Below are positions 47,533-57,183 of a DNA stretch of 64,000 nt, piece by piece. The position numbers were made by a program, and so were the translations under genes. The notes beneath the pieces are model-generated. The model was not told the origin of the DNA and ran no database searches. It saw only the letters and a program-made list of their open reading frames with translations. This DNA is from Ditibartonella choladocola (GTDB lineage Bacteria; Pseudomonadota; Alphaproteobacteria; Rhizobiales; Rhizobiaceae). Positions within the stretch are counted from its first letter, which is position 1. Every line of letters begins with the position of its first letter. The stretch lies in NCBI RefSeq assembly GCF_002007565.1, contig NZ_CP015625.1, forward strand, positions 2,679,501-2,743,500. Direction: 5' to 3'.

Positions 47533-48651
47533 TCAATCCTTGACTTCGGAATAATTATAGCTTCCGTCCGGAGCCTTATACCAACGGTTCATAACAAAAC
47601 CACCCTCTTTCGGATCGCCTTTCTCGGTAAAATCCAAAGGTCCGAGCACGGTTTTGAAGGGTCCTTTTGTTTTCAGGTATTGAGCCACTTTTTGCGGGTT
47701 TTGTCCTTGGGTTTCAATGCCTTCGGCAATAAGTTGCACAACCGCATAGGAATAAAGCGTGAATGCTTCCGGTTCAAATCCGCTTGCCCTGAAGGTTTTT
47801 ACCAATTCGTCATTATCCTTATTGGCACGCGGATCGGCGTTGAAAGTGTTCATAACGCCGATAACGGCATCTTGGGCAGTCGCCGCAAGTTCATTGCTGG
47901 CAAAAGCATCCCCACCGATATAGACAGGTTTAACCTTCTGTTCCGCCATTTGGCGCAACATCAATCCGGCCGGTGTATAAAGCCCGCCGAAATAGACAAC
48001 ATTCGCGCCACTCTGCTTCATTTTTGCGATAATCGCCGAAAAATCCTTATCTTCGACATTGACACCGTCAAAGCTCAATTCGGTAACGCCAAGCTTGTTC
48101 AGTGTCTTTTTAACCTCTTCGGCAATACCAATTCCATAAGCGGTTTTGTCGTGGATAATCATGACCTTCGGATCAGGAACATGTTTTTTTATGAATTCAC
48201 CGGCAAATGAACCTTGCTGGTCGTCACGGCCGCAAACACGAAACTGTAGCGGATAGCCCGATTCCGTCAATTTCGGATTGGTAACACCGGCTGAAATTGC
48301 CAGCATTCCGTTTTCATCATAAACAGTGGCTGCCGGAAGAGCGGCCCCTGAATTATAGTGTGCGACAACAAATTCCACGCCGTCACCGGCAAGCTTATTT
48401 GCGCCCGAAACAGCCTGTTTGGGGTCGGATGCATCATCGACAATTTCAATAACAAGCTTTTCGCCTTTTACTCCTCCCTTGTCATTGATATTTTTAACGG
48501 CCATTTCCGCACCGTGTTGAATTTGTGCGCCAATTGCCGCACTTGGTCCCGTAGCCGGAATCGCCACACCGATTTTAATATCGGCCCAGGCGCTGTTCAT
48601 GAACGCACCAAGACCGATCGCCGCAACAGTTGTCAGTAAAGCCTTCTTCAT
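47533..48651 (-). CDS. livJ: Branched-chain amino acid ABC transporter, substrate-binding protein
   Basis: A 372-residue periplasmic binding protein (type 1 fold, PF13458). A signal peptide MKKALLTTVAAIGLGAFMNSAWA is cut before DIKIGVA. Ligand-fold blocks seen are GVAIPATGPSAAIGAQIQHGAE, HYNSGAALPAATVYDENG near 100, and IHDKTAYGIG. The ATG at 48651 has GGAG 8 bp upstream; the longer frame is not used. It is the last gene of livHMGF-DUF6867-livJ, an order typical of rhizobia. Leucine, isoleucine, valine or related amino acids are the likely ligands. Confidence 0.92.
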   Translation of the reverse strand: MKKALLTTVAAIGLGAFMNSAWADIKIGVAIPATGPSAAIGAQIQHGAEMAVKNINDKGGVKGEKLVIEIVDDASDPKQAVSGANKLAGDGVEFVVAHYNSGAALPAATVYDENGMLAISAGVTNPKLTESGYPLQFRVCGRDDQQGSFAGEFIKKHVPDPKVMIIHDKTAYGIGIAEEVKKTLNKLGVTELSFDGVNVEDKDFSAIIAKMKQSGANVVYFGGLYTPAGLMLRQMAEQKVKPVYIGGDAFASNELAATAQDAVIGVMNTFNADPRANKDNDELVKTFRASGFEPEAFTLYSYAVVQLIAEGIETQGQNPQKVAQYLKTKGPFKTVLGPLDFTEKGDPKEGGFVMNRWYKAPDGSYNYSEVKD

Positions 48652-48725
48652 TTCCGTTCTCCTCTTTTTCTTCATAAGTTGTAAAACATCCAAAGTATTT
48701 TTTCCAGACAACATCAAAGAAAAGC

Positions 48726-49073
48726 TTATTTCTTGTGCCAGCTAAAAGGCGACGATTTCTTGTAAAGCCAACTATATTGGCGAACCATCTGGTTGGTTCG
48801 GGTAAACTGGAAACCGAGGCTTGCAAAAATCAGCAAAACGACAAGATCGACAAGATAATAATGAAGCGATAATAGCGTCCCGTTAAAGGGGGGAATATAA
48901 TGGATGAAGCGGATGGCGGCCGCCAGCGGTACCATTGAAACGAGTGCTACTTTCAGTCCGTGCCAGGTCAATGCACAGGCACGCCCTGTCATCCATGCAG
49001 CCCAGCCACCGAGGATTACGGTCACCAGAATAAAGACAAAAAGCGATGACTCTTCGTAGATGATACCTTGCAT
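48726..49073 (-). CDS. DUF6867 family membrane protein of the liv operon
   Basis: A 115-residue protein with three or four hydrophobic segments (LFVFILVTVILGGWAAW; LVSMVPLAAAIRFI; LVDLVVLLIFASLGF). I recognise the DUF6867 family, which is regularly found between livF and livJ in alphaproteobacteria. It lies 51 bp after livF and 74 bp before livJ in the same direction. Its position suggests an auxiliary membrane subunit or assembly factor of the Liv importer. No function is established. Confidence 0.8.
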   Translation of the reverse strand: MQGIIYEESSLFVFILVTVILGGWAAWMTGRACALTWHGLKVALVSMVPLAAAIRFIHYIPPFNGTLLSLHYYLVDLVVLLIFASLGFQFTRTNQMVRQYSWLYKKSSPFSWHKK

Positions 49074-49124
49074 TTTTTCTCCCTAAAACTTCAAATAACG
49101 ACAATTGTTTTTTGAAGACTTCAA

Positions 49125-49859
49125 TTAGTGTCGGCCACCTTCAAGATAGGCTGCCCTGACTTTCGGATCAGCCAGCAATTCCGCGCCTGTTCCGCTCATT
49201 GTAACAGCACCATTCACAAGAACATAGCCGCGATGGGCAAGTTTCAATGCTCCGAAAGCATTCTGTTCGACCAGAAAAACGGTCAGTCCTGTTTCCTCGT
49301 TCAGTACTTTGATCGCATCGAATATCTGTTTGACAATGAGAGGAGCCAGCCCCAATGACGGTTCATCAAGCAAAAGAAGCCGCGGGCGGGACATCAGAGC
49401 ACGCGCTATTGCCAGCATTTGTTGTTCGCCGCCTGACAAAGTACCACCGCGCTGCTGCAAACGTTCTTTCAAACGCGGAAATAATGTGAACATTTTCTCG
49501 ACATCCTCGTCAAAATATTTGAGGTTGTCGATACTTGCGCCCATCTGGAGGTTTTCAAGCACGGTCATACGTGGAAAAATCCGCCGCCCTTCCGGCGATT
49601 GCGCTATACGTAATCTCGCAATTTCGTGCGTTTCCATATAGGTAATATCGCGCCCCTCGAAGAAAATTTGACCCGACCTTACACGCGGCTTACCGAATAT
49701 CGTCATCATCAATGTCGATTTACCGGCACCATTGGCACCAATGAGCGTAACAATTTCGCCCTGCCGGACTTCGACGCTCACACCTTTTAGAGCCTGAATA
49801 GCACCGTAATAAGTTTCGATATTTTCGACTTTAAGGAGTTCTGGTGCATCGCTACTCAT
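49125..49859 (-). CDS. livF: Branched-chain amino acid ABC transporter, ATPase LivF
   Basis: A 244-residue cytoplasmic ATPase. Walker A GANGAGKSTLMMTI lies near residues 37-50, signature LSGGEQQMLAIARALMSRP near 140-158, and Walker B LLLLDEPSLGLAP near 160-172. With LivG it powers the LivHM channel. The start overlaps the livG stop by 4 bp (ATGA). Confidence 0.95.
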   Translation of the reverse strand: MSSDAPELLKVENIETYYGAIQALKGVSVEVRQGEIVTLIGANGAGKSTLMMTIFGKPRVRSGQIFFEGRDITYMETHEIARLRIAQSPEGRRIFPRMTVLENLQMGASIDNLKYFDEDVEKMFTLFPRLKERLQQRGGTLSGGEQQMLAIARALMSRPRLLLLDEPSLGLAPLIVKQIFDAIKVLNEETGLTVFLVEQNAFGALKLAHRGYVLVNGAVTMSGTGAELLADPKVRAAYLEGGRH

Positions 49860-50773
49860 GAACGCTTTTCCTCTTGTTCCTGCAAGTCGGCAGAAATGAT
49901 TTCTGTTTCGGAGATTTCAACACTTCCCGTTATCTCCCCGCCGGACGTAACCTCACCGGAAGCCGCCTCATCCTCGTCAACGCCAAGATAGGCTGCAATA
50001 ACCTTCGGATCGTTTTTAACCATTTCCGGCGTGCCATCGGCAATTTTCGACCCGTATTCGAGAACAACAACGTGATCGGATATTTCCATCACCACCGACA
50101 TATCGTGCTCGATAAGCAGCACCGATGTGTGCTCGACATCACGTATATTCAAAAGCAAATCATTGAGTTCCAGCGATTCTTTCGGGTTGAGACCGGCTGC
50201 CGGTTCATCAAGACATAGAAGTTGCGGCTCGGTGCACATTGCCCGTGCAATTTCCAGACGCCGCTGGTCTCCATAAGGGAGATCACCCGCAGGATCATCC
50301 GCACGATTGACGAGATTGATTTTTTCAAGCCAGATTTCCGCCTTTTTGATCGCCTCTTTGGCTGCCCGCTTATAGGAAGGAAAGCCGAACAGACCAAGCA
50401 CGGTCATACCGGAAGCGCGCATCAACTCGTTATGCTGTGCGACAAGCAGATTTTCGAGAACCGTCAAACCGGTGAACAGACGTATATTCTGGAACGTACG
50501 GGCAACTTTTGCTTTCTTGGTAATCTCGTAATCGGCAAGTCGCTCCAACAGAAACGTTTTTCCTTCGTTTGTGTGGAGAGAAAGCATTCCGCCAGTCGGG
50601 CGATAAAAGCCGGTAATACAGTTAAAAACAGTTGTTTTACCTGCACCATTCGGCCCGATCAGCGCTGTTATTTTTCCCCGCTCGACATTGAAGCTCAAAT
50701 CATCAACAGCAACAAGACCGCCAAATTGCATCCGCAAATGTTCGATCTGAAGAAGGGTATTATCGTCAGCCAT
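49856..50773 (-). CDS. livG: Branched-chain amino acid ABC transporter, ATPase LivG
   Basis: A 305-residue cytoplasmic ATPase. Walker A is [14 protein letters not shown] near residues 38-51, the Liv-type RTFQNIRLF near 95, the signature-region block [20 protein letters not shown] near 170, and Walker [14 protein letters not shown]. The last 45 residues are an acidic tail ([17 protein letters not shown]) that goes beyond the usual 255-260 residues and is probably disordered. It overlaps livM and livF at its ends. Confidence 0.94.
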   Translation of the reverse strand: MADDNTLLQIEHLRMQFGGLVAVDDLSFNVERGKITALIGPNGAGKTTVFNCITGFYRPTGGMLSLHTNEGKTFLLERLADYEITKKAKVARTFQNIRLFTGLTVLENLLVAQHNELMRASGMTVLGLFGFPSYKRAAKEAIKKAEIWLEKINLVNRADDPAGDLPYGDQRRLEIARAMCTEPQLLCLDEPAAGLNPKESLELNDLLLNIRDVEHTSVLLIEHDMSVVMEISDHVVVLEYGSKIADGTPEMVKNDPKVIAAYLGVDEDEAASGEVTSGGEITGSVEISETEIISADLQEQEEKRS

Positions 50774-52332
50774 CAGCCGTTTCCTTCTTTTGTAAAATCA
50801 CCTGAAACAGCTTTCTTCACTTTCAGAAAAGCACTCGGCTCGCGCTTGCCGACAAAGCCTCGCGGCTTCCACACCATAACAAACACCATAGCCAGACCAA
50901 ACCACAACATACGATATTGCGGCGGGTCGAAATCGGGCCCGAATATCATTTGCAGGGCGGGAACATCACGAAGCAATTCGGTACCGCCGATCATGACGGC
51001 GGCGGCAACAGCTATTCCGCCAAGTGAACCCATGCCACCGAGCACAACGATTGCCAGAATAATGGCCGATTCATCGAAAATAAAACTGGTATAATCGGCG
51101 CGCCCTTGCCTTGCTGCAAAAAATGCACCGGCAAAACCACCAAACATTGCGCCAATAGAAAACGCTGTCAATTTTGTTGTGACGGTATTGATGCCGAGCG
51201 AACGGCAGGCAATTTCATCTTCTCTCAAAGCTTCCCATGCCCGTCCGATGGGTAGGCGGCGCAATCTCACGACAACCCACGCCGTTATGACCACCATGAC
51301 AAGAATGACGTAATAAAGAAATATCTTATAATGGGCGGCCTGAAAATTCAGCCCGAAAAATGCGGCAAAACCACCATCACCCTTGGTGAAAGGAATACCG
51401 AAGAAGGTTGCTTTTTGTACCGACAGTCCCGCAGCTCCACCGGTAACCGGCGTCCAGTTTTGCAAGATTGTGCGGATAATTTCACCAAAGGCCAGAGTAA
51501 CAATAGCCAGATAATCGCCGCGTAATCTTAATACCGGAAACCCCAGCATCATTCCCCAAAGGGCGGCAAAAATACCTGCCAAAGGCAAACACAGCCAGAA
51601 TGAAAAACCGAAATGGTTGCCAAGGAGCGCAACCGTATAGGCTCCCACTGCATAAAAGGCAACATAACCCAAATCAAGCAGTCCGGCGAGGCCGACAACG
51701 ATATTAAGCCCCCATGCAAGCATCACATAAATCAAAATCTGGATCGCATAATTATCAATCCATTTTTGTGACTGCGCCAGATTGTCGACCACAAAGGTTG
51801 TAATAAAAAACGGATATACGAGTAATAAAGCAAGAATACATCCGGGCGCATATTTCTGAAAGCCGGGTGTTACCTCTCTTACTGTTATTCTGATCGCTTG
51901 TTGAAGCCCTTTGGCATAAAGAAAAATAAAGGCAAGCAGAACAAAAACAACGAGCACAATTCCCGTAATCAAGAGCTGATGTGCCTGAGCTGACAGATTA
52001 TAAGTCGATTGGGCAGATGCGTCTTCATAATAAAGCCACGCACGATAGGCGACAAACAGGATGACCGAAGGAACAATTGCAAAAACCGCACCTTTCGTGC
52101 CGCCTCCAAACAGACACCACGTAAAACGCCCGACGCCGGCAATAATCACATAATTGATGAGATAGCCGATTTGCGGCGTTAGCGTCATCTCGTTTTTCAA
52201 ATTGAGATCAGCCCTGAAACCGACGATAAAGGCAAATAGCAACAAGGCGATAAACGCTGTTATCAGACCTTCGCGAAAGGCTCGGACAATGTCGACTTTT
52301 CCGGTATTTGGCAAGGATTTCATCTGGGTCAT
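50773..52332 (-). CDS. livM: Branched-chain amino acid ABC transporter, permease LivM
   Basis: A 519-residue inner-membrane channel subunit. The C-terminal 330 residues are the LivM core, with YAIQILIYVMLAWGLNIVVGLAGLLDLG near 193 and the EAA-like block GRAWEALREDEIACRSLGIN near 377-396. An N-terminal extension of about 180 residues with further helices, also known from other rhizobial LivM, explains the length. It overlaps livG by one base and begins 9 bp after livH. Confidence 0.94.
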   Translation of the reverse strand: MTQMKSLPNTGKVDIVRAFREGLITAFIALLLFAFIVGFRADLNLKNEMTLTPQIGYLINYVIIAGVGRFTWCLFGGGTKGAVFAIVPSVILFVAYRAWLYYEDASAQSTYNLSAQAHQLLITGIVLVVFVLLAFIFLYAKGLQQAIRITVREVTPGFQKYAPGCILALLLVYPFFITTFVVDNLAQSQKWIDNYAIQILIYVMLAWGLNIVVGLAGLLDLGYVAFYAVGAYTVALLGNHFGFSFWLCLPLAGIFAALWGMMLGFPVLRLRGDYLAIVTLAFGEIIRTILQNWTPVTGGAAGLSVQKATFFGIPFTKGDGGFAAFFGLNFQAAHYKIFLYYVILVMVVITAWVVVRLRRLPIGRAWEALREDEIACRSLGINTVTTKLTAFSIGAMFGGFAGAFFAARQGRADYTSFIFDESAIILAIVVLGGMGSLGGIAVAAAVMIGGTELLRDVPALQMIFGPDFDPPQYRMLWFGLAMVFVMVWKPRGFVGKREPSAFLKVKKAVSGDFTKEGNG

Positions 52333-52341
52333 GGCCGCCGT

Positions 52342-53250
52342 CTAGACCTTTTCAACTTCTGGCCGTCCAAGAATACCGGATGGCATAAAGACAAGAACAA
52401 TTGCAAGAATGAGAAAGACTGCGACGTCTTTATATTCAGGCGGAAAATAGGTTTGCCATAATGCTTCGGTCAAACCTATAAGAAGGCCGCCAAGAACCGC
52501 ACCGGGCAAAGACCCGATACCGCCAAGAACCGCAGCAGTGAAAGCTTTGATGCCCGGAATAAAACCGTCGGCAAAATGGATTTGGCCGTAATTCATGAGG
52601 TAAAGCGTTCCGGCAATCGCTGCAAGCGCTGCACCCATAATGAACGTTATAGAAATAACACGATCAACGTTGATACCCAAAAGTGCTGCCATTTTACCAT
52701 CTTGTTCGACAGCCCGTTGAGCGCGGCCAAGCGGCGTTTTGCTAACAATATGGGAAAAAATGAAAAGGAGAACTGCGGTCACCACGACGACCAGAAGCTG
52801 CTTGTTCAAAACAAAAACATCGGTTCCGGGAATTACAAAACCGCCACTTATCATTTCCGGAATAGGCTTGTTCCGTGGCCCCTGTTCGACCTGAACGAAA
52901 TTGCGCAAAACAAACGACATGCCAATGGCGGTAATCAATGGCGCAAGACGGAAAGAGCCGCGCAACGGCCGATAGGCTACACGTTCGATAACCCACGCCC
53001 ACACAGAGGTGAAAACCATGGAGACAATCAACATAATCAGAAGTGCCAGGGCAATCGGTACAGCCGCAGGCAATGTCAACAACATCATAAAAACGATCAT
53101 TGCAATGAACGCGCCGATCATGAACACATCACCATGGGCAAAATTAATCATGCCCAATATACCATAGACCATCGTGTAGCCAATGGCGATCAGCCCATAA
53201 ATAGCCCCAAGAGCAACTCCGTTTATCAGTTGCTGAAAAAAATAATCCAT
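52342..53250 (-). CDS. livH: Branched-chain amino acid ABC transporter, permease LivH
   Basis: A 302-residue inner-membrane channel subunit. The start MDYFFQQLINGVALGAIYGL, the block VYGILGMINFAHGDVFMIG near 29-47, and LGRAQRAVEQDGKMAALLGIN near 171-191 (the ATPase-coupling loop) are typical. It is the first gene of the operon; the promoter should lie in the 53251-53421 gap. Confidence 0.95.
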   Translation of the reverse strand: MDYFFQQLINGVALGAIYGLIAIGYTMVYGILGMINFAHGDVFMIGAFIAMIVFMMLLTLPAAVPIALALLIMLIVSMVFTSVWAWVIERVAYRPLRGSFRLAPLITAIGMSFVLRNFVQVEQGPRNKPIPEMISGGFVIPGTDVFVLNKQLLVVVVTAVLLFIFSHIVSKTPLGRAQRAVEQDGKMAALLGINVDRVISITFIMGAALAAIAGTLYLMNYGQIHFADGFIPGIKAFTAAVLGGIGSLPGAVLGGLLIGLTEALWQTYFPPEYKDVAVFLILAIVLVFMPSGILGRPEVEKV

Positions 53251-53421
53251 CGAGTGTATGTTCCCTATGTTATTTTTCTAATTTCACAATACCAACTGTC
53301 AAGCCGAAAGCAAATGGCAGGATTACGAATTAACGCAATCCGCCACCGTTTCATAGCTTTTTTTAAATTTTCTAAAAGTCGCCGGAAGATGAAACGAAAG
53401 AAGCCGTTTCAATATGATCTG

Positions 53422-54438
53422 TTATTTTCCATGGCTTTGCGGATCGACAGATGTATCAACATGGGGAATGACCGACATACCGGGGATAAGCTTGTCAACA
53501 TATTGCTGATCCGGATCTATTTCGATACGCACCGGAATACGTTGGGCAACTTTGGTGAAATTGCCTGTTGCATTATCCGGCTTCAGAACAGCAAATTCCG
53601 AACCCGCAGCCGGTGAAAAGCGGGAAACATGACCTTTCAATTTATAGCCATCCAATGCGTCGACCGAGAACACCACAGGTTGGCCGATTTTCATATTGGC
53701 ACATTGCGTTTCTTTGTAGTTGGCGACAATCCAGACATCGTCGGGAACCACTGCCAGAAGCTGGGTTCCTGCCGTTACATATTGTCCGAGTTTTGCACCA
53801 ACTTCGCCAACGCGCCCGTCACGCGGGGAGTAGATCTTCGTATGATCTAAGTCTATTTGTGCAAGTTCGACGGCAGCTTCCGCACTTTCGACATCGGCCT
53901 TCAAACCTTCGCGATCGACAAGAATTTTCTTCAAAGCTTGTACTTTGACTTCCAGTTCCGCACTTTTCTGGTCACGGTCGGCGCGGGCCGAATCCTCGCT
54001 GCTTTGCGAAGATACACCGCGTTGTGTCAACGGTTCGACACGTTTCCAATTGAGTTCCGATTTGGTGAAGGCAGCTTCGGCCGAACGTATATCGGCTTTT
54101 GCTGATTCTTCCTGCTGAAAAGAACTTGCCAATGCTGCCTTCTTTGAATCCAGTGTGGCAACGGCCTGATCTAATCTCTGTTTGAAAATGCGATCTTCTA
54201 TTTCAAAAAGCAATTGGCCTTCTTTGACACGCTCGTAATCCTGGATTTTCACGCTTGATATATTGCCCGCCACTTGCGGGCTAATCATCGTCACAAAGCC
54301 TTTAACATAAGCATTATCTGTGGTTTCGATACTGCTGATAAAGGGCGGCAATTGCCATGCCCATAATATCAGCAATATCCCGCAAATACCGGCGATAATG
54401 GAAACAGCCGTTGCTTTTGAACGTAAAAACCTTATCAT
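53422..54438 (-). CDS. HlyD/EmrA-type membrane fusion protein
   Basis: A 338-residue periplasmic adaptor anchored by an N-terminal helix (AVSIIAGICGILLILWAW, residues about 12-29). The lipoyl half-domains (TTDNAYVKGFVTMISPQVAG near 39-58 and DLDHTKIYSPRDGRVGEVG near 196-214) flank a coiled-coil hairpin with alternating K, A, E and L from about 75 to 190. It works with the MFS pump encoded just upstream to export toxic compounds across the envelope. Last gene of marR-MFS-hlyD; an inverted repeat TGAAACG/CGTTTCA follows at 53388-53409. Confidence 0.9.
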   Translation of the reverse strand: MIRFLRSKATAVSIIAGICGILLILWAWQLPPFISSIETTDNAYVKGFVTMISPQVAGNISSVKIQDYERVKEGQLLFEIEDRIFKQRLDQAVATLDSKKAALASSFQQEESAKADIRSAEAAFTKSELNWKRVEPLTQRGVSSQSSEDSARADRDQKSAELEVKVQALKKILVDREGLKADVESAEAAVELAQIDLDHTKIYSPRDGRVGEVGAKLGQYVTAGTQLLAVVPDDVWIVANYKETQCANMKIGQPVVFSVDALDGYKLKGHVSRFSPAAGSEFAVLKPDNATGNFTKVAQRIPVRIEIDPDQQYVDKLIPGMSVIPHVDTSVDPQSHGK

Positions 54439-54469
54439 TCTCTTTCATCCGCATTTTAGCGCCTGTTTT

Positions 54470-56119
54470 TCAGGCTGTTTGTGTCGATAACTGGACTTGT
54501 TTGTCACGAAAATTTTTATATCCACGCAAAGCCATTCTGATGAGCAACATCACCAGAACAATAAGAGCGATACATGAATAAAGGCGGAACACATCATTAT
54601 AAGCCAGAACATTGGCCTCGAGTGTCGACCTTTTTGCTAATGCCGCAAGCCCCTCGCTATGTCGCAATACCGGATCGCTGATCACATGGGCGTAGGCATC
54701 CGAGAGCTGATTGACACCATTTGCTACAATCGGATTGCTCATCACAATTTGTTGGGTGAGGATATTTGAATGATATTTTTCAAAGACAATTTGCAAACTG
54801 CCGAAAAACGCCGAACTCATCAATCCACCCGTATTTTGTGTAAACAGAAAGACGGCAATAAAACTCAGAATATAATTCGGTCCTCTGGCAATAGCCGTTG
54901 CCAGCCCCTTTGACATGGAAGGAGGCAAAAACAACGCATAGCCAACGCCAATCATTGCTTGACTTAATATCATCTGGTCCGGTCTTGTGAGGTTGGTTGC
55001 ATGGCTATCCATGAAGGACCCGCCAGCAAGCAGAATAAGCGCAATGACGTGGAACAAATCCTCGCGGCCAGGCTTGAAAAATATAGCACATGAAAGGCCT
55101 CCGAGAACCGTGCCAACCACCACTCCGGCGTGCATAACTTCCATTTCGCGATTAAGTAGCCCGAACAGGTTGAAAAAATTGGAAGCCAGTGTCGCCTGTT
55201 CCGACAGCAAAATCCTGAACATGAGAAGAACAATTGCGATGTGAAGCATTTCTTTGCTGAATAGCCAACGCAGATCAATCAACGGATTTTTCCGGTTCAG
55301 TTCGATGACCGAGGCAAGCATAAGGCAGAAAACGGCAATAGCGAGCCACCACCCCATCCACGATACTTCGCGCCACCAATATAATTTTCCAACCGGCATA
55401 ATGGCCGCGTTAATTCCAAGACCGACAGCGATGAGTCCGTAGCTGACATAGTCCAGCTTCTCGATCACTTTGGCTCTTTTGATCGGCGTTAGCGGCAAAT
55501 AGAAAATGCAAGCGAAACCGATAAGCGCAAGCCCCATTTCCAAAGCGAACAATGCGTGAAAGCCGGCATGATCGATCAATGCAGGTGAAACCAGCCTTGA
55601 TAAAGGAACCGCAAGGGCGATATTCATCAAGTTGAGACTTAAGCCCACAGTGCGCTTTTTGGCTGGCGCGAATGCTTCGATCATATAGAAAAAAGCAAGT
55701 GAAGACATAGGTGCGGCGGCGATACCGGCAAAAAAACGAATGATAATGGCCGATTGCAAGCTTGTGACAAACAAATGCAATATACATGTCAATAAAAAGC
55801 CGATAATCGACAATTCTGCAAACAGTCGTAACCCGTATTGATTGCGTATTTTGATGAGAAAAATGGAAAGACTGACATTCGGGGCCATATAAGCACCGAC
55901 AAGCCATGTCGTTTCTTCAACCGTCGCATGGAAAAAACCTGTCAATTGGGTAATGTTGGATTGCACCATATTGGCGCCGAGACCATAGACCCACTGAAGA
56001 AGACTGGCTGCGAAAATATAGAGAAGACACTTGTGAACCGGTCCGGCAAATATCTTGCCGGGATTTGGAAACGGTGGTTCCCGTTCGTCGTCAGGAAGTG
56101 GTAGAACGCCGGTGCTCAT
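54470..56119 (-). CDS. Major facilitator efflux pump, DHA2 (EmrB-like)
   Basis: A 549-residue inner-membrane drug/proton antiporter with about 14 hydrophobic segments, the DHA2 layout. The N-terminus is a 30-residue cytoplasmic, proline-rich stretch; the first helices carry VEETTWLVGAYMAPNVSL near 67-84. Motif A is divergent (LIKIRNQYGLRLFAELS). Coupled to marR by a 4-bp overlap and 31 bp upstream of hlyD. Drug specificity cannot be read from sequence. Confidence 0.88.
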   Translation of the reverse strand: MSTGVLPLPDDEREPPFPNPGKIFAGPVHKCLLYIFAASLLQWVYGLGANMVQSNITQLTGFFHATVEETTWLVGAYMAPNVSLSIFLIKIRNQYGLRLFAELSIIGFLLTCILHLFVTSLQSAIIIRFFAGIAAAPMSSLAFFYMIEAFAPAKKRTVGLSLNLMNIALAVPLSRLVSPALIDHAGFHALFALEMGLALIGFACIFYLPLTPIKRAKVIEKLDYVSYGLIAVGLGINAAIMPVGKLYWWREVSWMGWWLAIAVFCLMLASVIELNRKNPLIDLRWLFSKEMLHIAIVLLMFRILLSEQATLASNFFNLFGLLNREMEVMHAGVVVGTVLGGLSCAIFFKPGREDLFHVIALILLAGGSFMDSHATNLTRPDQMILSQAMIGVGYALFLPPSMSKGLATAIARGPNYILSFIAVFLFTQNTGGLMSSAFFGSLQIVFEKYHSNILTQQIVMSNPIVANGVNQLSDAYAHVISDPVLRHSEGLAALAKRSTLEANVLAYNDVFRLYSCIALIVLVMLLIRMALRGYKNFRDKQVQLSTQTA

Positions 56120-56559
56120 GCGTGCCCCTCTTTTTCAACTGCATCGGCGATATGCTGGAGAACACCCATTGCCCCGACAATGCCCGTTTCCTTTATGCCG
56201 GACATGACATCACGACTGAGTTCAGAAGCATAAGCTTCAATTTCTTCGACAGTTTCCCTCCCCTCCGGCGTTAAAGTGACACGTTTGGCGCGGCGGTCAT
56301 CTTCAGCAACATTGCGTACAACCAACCCCTGCTCTTCCAATGCGTCGATCAATCGCACCAAAGTCGCATGTTCGATTCCCAGTTCTTCAGCCAAATTTTT
56401 TTGAAAAAAATCGTCCTGATCCTTTAAAGCCGATAATGTTAGCGCACGCGCCAAAGTCAATCCATGTTCACGGATACGGGCATCCAACAGATTCCGCAAT
56501 TTACGGCTCACCTTGAATAGCAAATCAATAAACAACACTGATTGGTTGGCGTTTTTCAT
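56116..56559 (-). CDS. MarR family transcriptional regulator
   Basis: A 147-residue winged-helix regulator. The DNA-binding domain covers residues of about 30-105: ALTLSALKDQDDFFQKNLAEELGIEHATLVRLIDALEEQGLV is the helix-turn-helix, and RRAKRVTLTPEGR the wing. Terminal helices form the dimer. It is the first gene of the efflux operon and is expected to repress it until a ligand binds. The palindrome 24 bp upstream of its start codon may be its operator. Confidence 0.9.
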   Translation of the reverse strand: MKNANQSVLFIDLLFKVSRKLRNLLDARIREHGLTLARALTLSALKDQDDFFQKNLAEELGIEHATLVRLIDALEEQGLVVRNVAEDDRRAKRVTLTPEGRETVEEIEAYASELSRDVMSGIKETGIVGAMGVLQHIADAVEKEGHA

Positions 56560-56582
56560 TATTTATATTCCGCGACTTTATG

Positions 56583-56592
56583 TAGCATGCTA
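56583..56592. promoter_or_regulatory. Candidate MarR operator
   Basis: TAGCATGCTA is a perfect 10-bp palindrome ending 24 bp before the marR start codon, flanked at both sides by GCGACWTWT words (56574 and 56604). AT-rich palindromes at this place are usual for MarR-type autoregulation. Confidence 0.4.
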
Positions 56593-56985
56593 ATGATTAT
56601 GATGCGACATATATAAGTCTAATAATTTGTTCGCAATTCACTTCCTTATTCCTCACGAAGGGTTGAACCGGTTTAAAGATTTCCGGAAACGCTTGGCCGA
56701 ATTCTGCAAAGGGCTGATGGTTCAGTCTTTGCAGAGTCGATAATTTTGAAAATACGACAGGTTAGAATTGAAGTTGTTCATTCAACCAATAATTGTGGCG
56801 TTTATGAGTCAATCTTTCAAAAAGCTTTCTATAAAGATTGATGAATAACGTTTTTGTGCGAGAATTTTATTGCCTGATAGAAACGGTTTTAGCCGAAAGC
56901 CTTGAATCGTCAAAACAAAAACAGGATGATAAAAAATTGAAACCGGTTTCGGGTGTTTAACGTTAAGAAATTCGATACAAATGAA

Positions 56986-57005
56986 CGTTCCGGACTTCCG
57001 GAACG
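56986..57005. promoter_or_regulatory. 20-bp perfect palindrome
   Basis: C-GTTCCGGA-CT-TCCGGAAC-G: 9-bp perfect arms around CT. The loop would be too short for a good RNA hairpin, so a DNA-binding site for a dimeric protein is more likely. No recognised gene starts within 400 bp on the left; a possible small gene lies 180 bp to the right. Confidence 0.45.
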
Positions 57006-57183
57006 GCCGATATTTTTTAAAATTTCCAGTATATTGGCAATTGCCCGCACACGCTCACATTTACCGGTGCCAGCATTATTGGTGCTTTTTTTGGAAGTTG
57101 ACAAGCTTCGAGAAAAAACTGCATCCGTAACGGCCGCAAGGCTTTGTTCATTTTGTTTCAAATTTTATGTTTCGGAAGGAACG

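Larger units (their letters stand above)
56560..57183. other. Gene-poor stretch upstream of marR
   Basis: About 620 bp with two overlapping, opposite small frames (56910-57161 minus, 56953-57216 plus), neither recognisable nor with a good ribosome site. It contains a marR operator candidate and the palindrome at 56986-57005. Confidence 0.5.

Noticed and set aside
50222..51094. 290-codon plus-strand frame
   Set aside because: Antisense to livG and livM; no family features.
52576..53616. 346-codon plus-strand frame
   Set aside because: Antisense to livH and hlyD; composition rich in N, H and R, typical of a shadow frame.
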